64,000 nucleotides of DNA, from assembly GCA_025667525.1 (NCBI GenBank), contig CM046882.1:498570292-498634291 (forward strand). The letters are read 5' to 3'. The position numbers and the translations under genes were made by a program. The stretch comes from Glebionis coronaria (Eukaryota; Streptophyta; Magnoliopsida; Asterales; Asteraceae). The notes under the pieces were generated by a model. It saw only the letters and a list, made by a program, of their open reading frames with translations, did not search any database and had not been told where the DNA came from. Shown here piece by piece: positions 57,235 through 64,000 of this stretch (position 1 is its first letter; each line of letters starts with the position of its first letter).

Positions 57235-58997
57235 GTCACTTGCCGTAATGGGAGGGAATGAGATTTCTCTACCGCTGAATTTTTTTGACTAACTTTCTGC
57301 TTTGTGCGGCGCTGCCAGGACTGGATCATGTATATAGTCGAAGGTTTATCCTTTTGAGGATCCTTCTTATCGTGCTTTTTGTTATCCTTTCCGTCCTTCC
57401 AATCCTTGACCAAGTGTTTGAGTTTGCCTGACTTGATCAGTGACTCAATGTGCTTCTTGAGTTGGATACATTCCTCCGTGTCGTGGCCCTTGTCGTTGTG
57501 GAAGTCGCAAAAGCGATTTCCTTGACGTCGGTCCACCAGAGTTGTCATTGGGGGAGGTCTTGGGAAGTTCGCCCCTTCTGTCAACAAGATGTCCCGGTAA
57601 GTCATCTTTAAAGGGGTGGATTTATCCTCCGACCGTCCTCCTTTGTTTTGCCTCTTGTAGTCCGAGCCTCTTCCACTTCCTTGGTTGTTTTGACCACCCG
57701 ACTGTCATCTGGACTGGTCGTTCGATCGATAGTTGTTTCCCTTTGTAGGATAGGCCGCGGCTACCGCGGTTTCTCCTTCTATAAAGTTCCTGACCTTTTC
57801 CATGAGGTCGTCATACCTCTCAGGTCGCTTGTCATTAAGGTGCCTAATTAATTCCCTGTCTGTTATGGCATGCATGTAATCAAAAAATTTTAGGAGTTCC
57901 GGCATTGTCTTTGTGCGCGTGCACTCGTTGTTGAAGCATTCTGTGAAGGCCTCCGTAGACTCTCCATGCCGTTGCTTGACGCTTGCCAATGAGACTGGAT
58001 CCCTATTATACTTCTTTCACTGAGTATAATTATTTTTTAACGCAGTGCGTAACTCAGTGAAGCTATCAATGCTTCAGGGAGGGAGTCCCTCAAACCAATC
58101 ACGGGCATTGCCAATAAAGGTTGAATTGAACATCTGGCACCATATGGGCATGGGTCATCGTTCAATTTTCGCCTGCGTGTCAAATATTTTTAGGTGATCA
58201 TCCGGATCACCAGACCCATCATAAGTCTTAAAACATGTTGGCATGCGACGCTTCTTGTCCTCGGAATAATTCCGTATCCAGAGAGTAAAAGGATCTTCCC
58301 TGGGATCACACCATGGGCGGGTGAGATTAGGGTCACACCATGGGCGGGAGAGATCTTCCTCTTCCGCCTCACGATAATAGGGGCCACCGTAGTACCCCTC
58401 ATCGTCCGATGGCAGTGGAGGAGTACGCCTAGGTCGGCGACGCTTGGGTGGATGGTCATCTGAATCTTCTCCCGAGGGACCGCGGGAAGGGGGCGGTGCC
58501 CCACTCCTCGGCTGAGGATCGCTCTTGCGAGAAGAGCTAGGAGCCTTCTTCTCGGTATTCACCCTATCCCACACGCTTGTGCGGCGATTAGTTCTGGTTA
58601 ACTCCAAATCCGGCCGTTCGGCTGAATCGTCGGATCTGTCTCCTTCTTCACGAGACTGCAGTAGTTCCTGCATAACACGGTCCCCTATGCGTTCGAACGC
58701 ATTCCGGGGTTGGGAATTCTCCTCAAAGAGGTTTCCTTCCTGGGGTCGTGCCCTCTTCTTCTTCTGAAGGGAGGCGCCGGATACGGCCCTGCCAAAGTTA
58801 AGCCTAGATTTGAGGTTCCTACCTAGGTTTAGCCTTGACGCGATACCCGGGACGATTCTCTCAAAGTTCTGCGTGAGAACACGAGCGAGGTCTTCCTCAC
58901 TAAGTGGTTCGACTTCCACTTCTTCAGTCGATAGCCTACGCGGCTCCTTGTTAGGGGCCTTAGGCGCACTCCCTGGGTCAGGGTTGTCCATGGTCAT
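57204..58997 (-). pseudogene. Gag of Tat element, broken into three frames
   Basis: The N-terminus at 58997 (MTMDNPDPGSAPKAPNKEP) is disordered and charged, with a run of basic residues (PPKRRRPRRTPPLP). It reaches the gag core at MPTCFKTYDGSGDPDDHLK, where TGA at 58152-58154 replaces an expected Trp. The core continues in the 57989-57705 frame (QRHGESTEAFTECFNNEC, RPERYDDLMEKVRNFIEGE). The zinc knuckle CDFHNDKGHDTEEC is in the 57605-57204 frame, followed by a Lys/Asp-rich tail. Two nonsense or frameshift lesions separate the parts. Confidence 0.88.
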
Positions 58998-59242
58998 GCT
59001 TGGTGGTGGGGTATTAGCGGACGTGCCTGTCCCACCCGTGGACAGAAAAACACTTCGGTTATTCGGTTATCCTGTTAGGTGGCTAGGGGATTGAGTGGGG
59101 ATGAGTATCCCGTCCCCTGTGGATTTCGATTCGCAGGATTCGTGTTCCTGGGATTTCCTTGCAGATGTCCTTTCGTCATTGAAAGAGATCGAGACGAAAT
59201 TTTCTCTAGCTTAGTGTATTGGTCCCACGGATGGCGCCAACT

Positions 59243-59822
59243 TGTTGATACAAAATTTGGATGGTCCTTGCTAGACCCGAATTAGGCTTAATTCGGGTTG
59301 GCTGGGCTCCGGCTCTTGCACCAAGTGAATTATCGTGCTGAGATCATGCACACTAAAGCAACACGCGTCAGGCTTACCGTGGGAATGTATCCCACGATTA
59401 GACTCCGGCGTGAGAGTAAGTAATCGGTTAGGGTTTAAGAATCGTGTGTGAGTTGAAAGAATGTAATACCTTTGTGGAACCCTTGGGGGTTCCTTATATA
59501 GGCGGTGAAACCCTAATGGGCTGTCACCGATGCTTCGGCCCCAAGCAAAGGATACGTGCCATAATTAGTTTGATTGTTATTTTCTAATTATGGTGAGTGT
59601 ATATCCTCTACCTTGGGGTAAATCCTATTCATAATAAGATTATGATTCTGTCTAACCCTGCACCGGTCGTGCTGGGCAGTGGGTCGCACGCATGTATGCG
59701 GTCACTGTTCATCCGAAGCTCATAAGCTCAAATGATATTAATCCAACCCATTAGTAACGGACCGGATGCGGGTAGTACCCGTGAGTCGGGTTCATGACCC
59801 GGTTGGGGACTATACGTCATCA
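59243..59822 (-). repeat. 5' LTR of Tat element (580 bp) with TATA box and adjacent PBS
   Basis: On the minus strand it starts TGATGACGTATAG and ends TTGTATCAACA. A clear TATA box lies at 59492-59502 (minus-strand CTATATAAGGA). The PBS is at 59221-59239 (minus-strand TGGCGCCATCCGTGGGACC), the type seen in Tat/Retand elements. No partner 3' LTR is present in the window. Confidence 0.85.
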
Positions 59823-60180
59823 AATGTTATCATATATTATGTATAACTTATCATATATGACTCATATATGATATAAACCAATATCATATATGATTTAACA
59901 ATAATTTATTATTTAACACTGTTATCATTATAATTAAACACTATCATCATATATTATATTTTACGTAAATTTTAACAATAAGAAAAAAAAGAAAATTTTC
60001 TTCAAAAGTATATCATAATGTATATTGATAGAAAGATAATTAAATGCTCGTCGCGATTATATATTTTTTTGGTTTAACATTTAACGATCTGAGAGATACG
60101 TAAATCATAAAAATATATGTATTAAACTCTTAATTAAATACTTTTAATTTTATCAATGAGATTGTGGTAAAAATACATGG
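59823..60180. repeat. Right half of the long inverted repeat
   Basis: Inverted partner of 46426-46610. The inner AT-rich part is a direct repeat of the left inner part (GATATAAACCAATATCATAT shared). Superfamily not assigned. Confidence 0.6.
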
Positions 60181-61692
60181 TGAATATGAGTCTTTAATAT
60201 TTAAAATAATTATAGTATAAAAAAACTATTGTTTAGATACATTTGGAGCTCTTGGTAAAATTATATAATATTCGAACCTTAAAAAAAATAAGTAACTAAT
60301 ACGAAAAAAAATTAAAAAAATTAGGGCACATTTGTCACGCTACACACGTCGACGTCGTTATCATTTTGGAAAAACTTGTTCTCATTTTGATATATTAAAC
60401 AAGATAAAAAAAGGCAAGTAAGTCTTCATTAATTTATTGCGATATCATAAGGTCGTCACTCGTCATGCATGTTAAATACGACAGTTAAAAATGCCATTAA
60501 AATACTAATATCTCATAATTAAAGAACGTTTGACTTTATAGTTTGGAAGATGGGAGGTGGTGGATTATTTATGTATTCAAAAGGACATAAATATTTTCAT
60601 GATTGCGTTTGCGTCTAAAGGTCTCTAAACAGTCTAGAAAATTGTTTAATGCTAGTTGTGAATATATATTGCATGCAACAGAGTAGACCAATGTCTTTGT
60701 GCTTCTATATAAACTTGATTTATAAAATAACATTCGAAGAGATTTCATGATTTCAATCTTGTAACAAAAACGATCCATGATAAAATCACGATATTCGATA
60801 GCCTTGATTTACATCACTAAAACAAGAAGTCAAACAATGACGCATGAACATTAACTTCATGTACTTGGCGATTTCAAGTAGCAATCAAATGTCATATCAT
60901 GAGCATTTCTTTACAATATATTCACGTACAATAACTTGTTACATAAGTTAAAAGATTGTCCATAGCTCTTTAGACATGACTAGCTAAATATCATATCCTC
61001 AATATCAAGATAAGATTATTAATTTGATTTAAAAAAAAAAGTAGATACAAATTAACAAAGCACAAAAATAAGAAACATGACCATCATCTAGTCGCATTCT
61101 TATGGTCCCATGGGCGATGGCTTTCAACTCATAGTAATATAACCTATAACATTTGACCACAAAATAGTACCCGTAACACCAACAATAAAGACCATTTATT
61201 TGTTCATTACTGGGTCTCGCTTACGTTTGAAACAGTACGATAATTTAAGATTCGAGTAAAAATCCACAACACAAATGATTCGAAATTTTGAACATTTGAG
61301 CACAAAGTGTGATCTAGCAGTAAAAATACAATCATTCGAAAGCCAAAAAGGTTAATGTTTTTCGCGTATATGTAGTTTTTTGACTCGACGTTACGAGTCA
61401 ACTAATTTCAGGATTACTGCTTTTTTTAATAGCTCAATATCAGCGCGGGTGAACCTCTATATAGCCACCTCAAATGAATGAGTCATATCAAGTCGAAAAC
61501 TCAAATGATTACTGTAAAAGAAAAAAAAGAAAATTTGAACATTTGCATCGTGTCAACAAGCACTCATGTTCAAACGTAAATTCAATGTAGTACAGTAAGT
61601 TAAAAGAAAATTTGGATATGATAAAGATAATTTTTACATGATACAACGTTACTATTCATGCAAATGTCAACAAATGCGGTAAAAAAAATAAT
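60181..61692. other. AT-rich intergenic segment downstream of the HD-Zip gene
   Basis: I see no gene or element. The ORFs here are short and without features. The 3' UTR of the minus-strand HD-Zip gene must lie in the part next to 61692, but I cannot place the poly(A) site. Confidence 0.5.
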
Positions 61693-62238
61693 CTAAAATA
61701 GCTTCTTTTGCGAGGCGAAAAGTCCAAGATCAGAACCCATGGCATACATCTCCTCGACTTGGAAAACTTGTTGCCCAAAGCAGTAAATATTGTTCATATC
61801 ATCTTCTAAGCTTCTTGATGAGCTTCCACCTTCTTGCTCACCACATATTGAGAACGAAGTATCCATAAGTTGCTTCTGGTTATACTTATGGTATCGTGCT
61901 TGTTCGGCCTTAACTTTATTAAGCTCTGCTCGAAGCTTGTCAACTTCTTTTTGAAGTTGTCTAGTTTCGAAAAGTGTGGCCTCTAATTGGAGCTGGAGCA
62001 TGTTGTAATCATGCTCCAGACTCTGGTTCTTCCAACGGGCCCGCTTGTTTTGGTACCAAATGGCTATTTGTCTAGGAGGGAGACCTAGTTGGCGAGAGAG
62101 CTTATTTTTCAGCTCTGGCTCGAGTTTTTTGCTGGAGTCGAAACTCGACTCCAGCAATCTCACTTGTTCTTCGCTTAGTCTCTTGGAAGTGTGTTTACGT
62201 TGGGAGGGTTTTTGGTTAGGGTAAGTTGAGTTGTTCAT
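61693..62238 (-). CDS. HB52-like: Class I HD-Zip transcription factor, ATHB-52-like
   Basis: A 181-residue, single-exon, uninterrupted ORF. It is a nuclear DNA-binding protein; HD-Zip I dimers bind CAATNATTG-type sites (established knowledge). The homeodomain is about residues 13-71: KRLSEEQVRLLESSF, then LGLPPRQIAIWYQNKRARWK, with recognition helix residues I, N and R in place. The usual WFQN is WYQN (Y62). The leucine zipper follows directly, with L74, L81, L95 and L102 in heptad register and Thr at 88. The tail is Ser/Glu-rich. QSLE at the homeodomain/zipper junction and the short length point to the ATHB-52 branch, which in Arabidopsis acts in light and hormone responses of seedlings. The start is the first ATG after the TATA box. 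It is the only intact host gene found. Confidence 0.93.
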   Translation of the reverse strand: MNNSTYPNQKPSQRKHTSKRLSEEQVRLLESSFDSSKKLEPELKNKLSRQLGLPPRQIAIWYQNKRARWKNQSLEHDYNMLQLQLEATLFETRQLQKEVDKLRAELNKVKAEQARYHKYNQKQLMDTSFSICGEQEGGSSSRSLEDDMNNIYCFGQQVFQVEEMYAMGSDLGLFASQKKLF

Positions 62239-62318
62239 GATTGTTTTTGCTCAGAAATAACAAGCAAGAGGTAGTGTTTATGTGAGGTGATGGTGGGTAT
62301 GAGTGTGAGGGAGTTGTT

Positions 62319-62328
62319 TCTATTTATG
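62319..62328 (-). promoter_or_regulatory. TATA box of the HD-Zip gene
   Basis: Minus-strand CATAAATAGA, about 80-90 bases upstream of the ATG, which leaves a short 5' UTR of about 50-60 bases. A CT-rich stretch (CTCCCTCACACTC) follows, as in many plant core promoters. Confidence 0.65.
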
Positions 62329-63406
62329 GAAAGCGAGTCGGGTCCTACAAGTTGAAGTATTGGGTACCCCATGGGAGTTATGCCAAATAGAAATGAGAAA
62401 AAAAACAATAGACAAGTTACAAGTAGTTGTTTACTAATTTAAATGTTGCCTCATGCATTTCAAAACCAGCAAAAAAAATAAAAATTATAATATGAGTGTC
62501 AAACTTAAGTTATTATTTTACTGGTCGTTGTAACAAAGATATTGGTTAGATGATCTACTGTTGTTGACATGTTTTCCACATTTTCTTAGTCGTTTAGATT
62601 GTGGATAAAATAGTGAAAAGATTTTACTATTAAAAATCAAGTGTATCCTACATCGATGTTCCGTTAGATTAATAGAGTTGGATAAAATAGTGAAAAGGTT
62701 CTCCACCAACGCATAAGATCACAACATACACTATGCTTAATTTAAAAATAAGTGTTTACTCAGCTGTTCGATTAGATTAATAGAATTGGATCATTGTTTG
62801 ATCTAAAAACGAAAATGTTAAAGTAACGTTGATGCGACAGTTTGATTTAATCACATGATCTAATTGAATTACTCTTAAATGTAACTTTGTCCCGACTCTT
62901 TTAACAAGAACTAACACAAAATAAGGCAACTTTTTGATACCGTATGACGAAGGTAAACATCGCCCAAATGTAAAATGCAAAAATATGCTTACGCAACTAC
63001 GAAAGTGTCGACTTGCATAACCAAACCTTTCTTATATTAACTTGACTGATCAATTTTTCAAGCGTACTTAAGACAACTAACAACCTCACATGCTTAATTG
63101 TAAATGCTACTTGTAATAAGGTCAACCGAAAAGTTATAACTATCACTATCAAGTATTCAAAGGCGATAGTATCAATGGCTGCTGAGCATATTGTACCACC
63201 AAGTATTTTGGAGTTGAAAGTCAAAATATAATTTTGAATTCAATAAAAGACGCAAGTCAAAATTTATGAGCAAATTACTGCATAAACCAAATAAAACATT
63301 TCGTTTTCATGTCAAAAGTTGAATTACTTTTTGTGTCTTCACGTTTTATTTCTGTGATACGATTTTTTTTAAGTAATATGCATGTGCCTTAAGACTGCGT
63401 TATTCA
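62329..63406. other. Upstream region of the HD-Zip gene
   Basis: No gene. Two direct repeats are visible: GTGGATAAAATAGTGAAAAG-like (about 62600 and 62680) and GATTAATAGARTTGGAT (about 62667 and 62770). Whether they are regulatory or remnants of a small transposon cannot be told from this sequence. Confidence 0.4.
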
Positions 63407-63890
63407 TAGGGCCGAACCGGATGAACGCGATCAGAGGTACGATTATGTTCGTTTATATAATTTTAGCCAAACGAATAAATGAACGCGAATGTGTATTGGA
63501 TTTTTTTTTGTTAATGTTCGTTTCTGTTTGTTTATTAATAAGTTAAACAAACATAAACGATCATATATAAACGTAGACGGACATAAACGAGCATGGAACT
63601 ATAGTTTTTACTTTAAGCAGTCCATATGGTCTTTGAAATACTTAATATATAATTTATATTGTTGTTAGAGATTTTTAAAATACTCAATATATTATTTATT
63701 AACTTTTTCTTTATATCTGAGATATTAATCAAATGAAAATAATCGAACATAAATGAACACATTTATTGAACTTAATCGAATGAACATAACCGTTAACGAA
63801 CACAAATGAATCAAAAATCTTGTTCGTTATCAAATAAACGAATATAAACGAGTTTTTGTCGAACGATCAGCGAACGGTTCAACAGCCCTA
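63407..63890. mobile_element. hAT-type MITE (484 bp)
   Basis: Left end TAGGGCCGAACCGG; the right end reverse-complemented is TAGGGCTGTTGAACCG. The flanks GTTATTCA (63399-63406) and TTTATTCA (63891-63898) agree at 7 of 8. The interior is dense in ACGAAC/GTTCGT repeats (AAACGAACATAAACG type) and can fold on itself. No transposase. Confidence 0.75.
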
Positions 63891-64000
63891 TTTATTCACG
63901 TATCTTTTTTTAAACAAATTCTTGGTCACTTGTAAAAAAACTTCCATAAAGGTCTTGAGCCTAAACCTCTTATGAAAAAGTTTAAACGTATTGTTGTAAC

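Larger units (their letters stand above)
46797..59822 (-). mobile_element. Tat/Retand-like Ty3-gypsy element, 3' truncated, with antisense gene
   Basis: Minus-strand order is 5' LTR (59822-59243), PBS, gag, protease, RT, RNase H, a second archaeal-type RNase H, integrase, then an antisense spliced ORF. Dual RNase H and an antisense ORF downstream of pol are hallmarks of the Tat lineage (established knowledge). The 3' LTR and the first part of the antisense gene are missing; similarity stops near 46797, where the split inverted repeat begins. A LARD-like element is inserted at 47042-50919. Several frameshifts and stops. Confidence 0.88.

Noticed and set aside
62518..63224. Three short minus-strand ORFs upstream of the HD-Zip gene
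   Set aside because: Each is under 80 codons with random composition; the region is better read as promoter DNA.

Overview
This is nuclear DNA of a flowering plant (a eudicot; the retroelement families look most like those of Asteraceae, which is inference from memory of the families, not a search). The window is almost entirely transposable elements. I find one convincing, intact host gene: a class I HD-Zip transcription factor of the ATHB-52 type on the minus strand at 61693-62238.

Layout. 1-4073: the 5' part of a minus-strand Ty1-copia element (gag, leader minisatellite, 5' LTR). 5089-5387: hAT-type MITE with an 8-bp target duplication. 5598-9653: complete but decayed minus-strand copia element with 145-bp LTRs, non-TG..CA ends and a perfect 5-bp target duplication. 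9695-43487: a large nest. Its outer layer is a minus-strand Athila-like Ty3-gypsy element (LTRs 9695-12695 and 39349-42350) that has gag and protease but no reverse transcriptase or integrase. A plus-strand Athila element (17204-37723, LTRs about 3.73 kb) sits inside the outer gag. Inside that lies a non-coding LTR element (28735-33047), whose left LTR is itself split by a 351-bp solo LTR (28929-29279). A tRNA-derived SINE lies at 33250-33470. 43889-46344: several small elements (Stowaway-like MITE, an unclassified MITE, a TRIM, a hAT MITE). 46426-60180: a long inverted repeat split by a minus-strand Tat/Retand-like Ty3-gypsy element (46797-59822, 3' LTR lost). This gypsy element carries a spliced antisense gene on the plus strand and is itself interrupted by a second copy of the non-coding LTR family (47042-50919, perfect target duplication). 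61693-62238: the HD-Zip gene with its TATA box. 63407-63890: a third hAT MITE.

How the parts relate. The outer Athila element lacks its own pol and would need proteins from an autonomous relative; the inner element is of that general type but is itself broken (frameshifts, and a changed catalytic aspartate in RT). The strongest unexplained signal is in the 3' non-coding region of the outer element: six consecutive predicted hairpins (13005-13494). Their stems have unrelated sequences, but every loop carries the same motif, GAGCC-N4-GGTG in the transcribed sense. A second, diverged copy of the array lies at 42659-43149, with its stems maintained. This looks like a set of repeated protein- or RNA-binding stem-loops, for example packaging or dimerisation signals that a non-autonomous element would need. 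The inner Athila element has two hairpins of a different sequence but the same design at the equivalent place. All identity and age statements are by-eye estimates.
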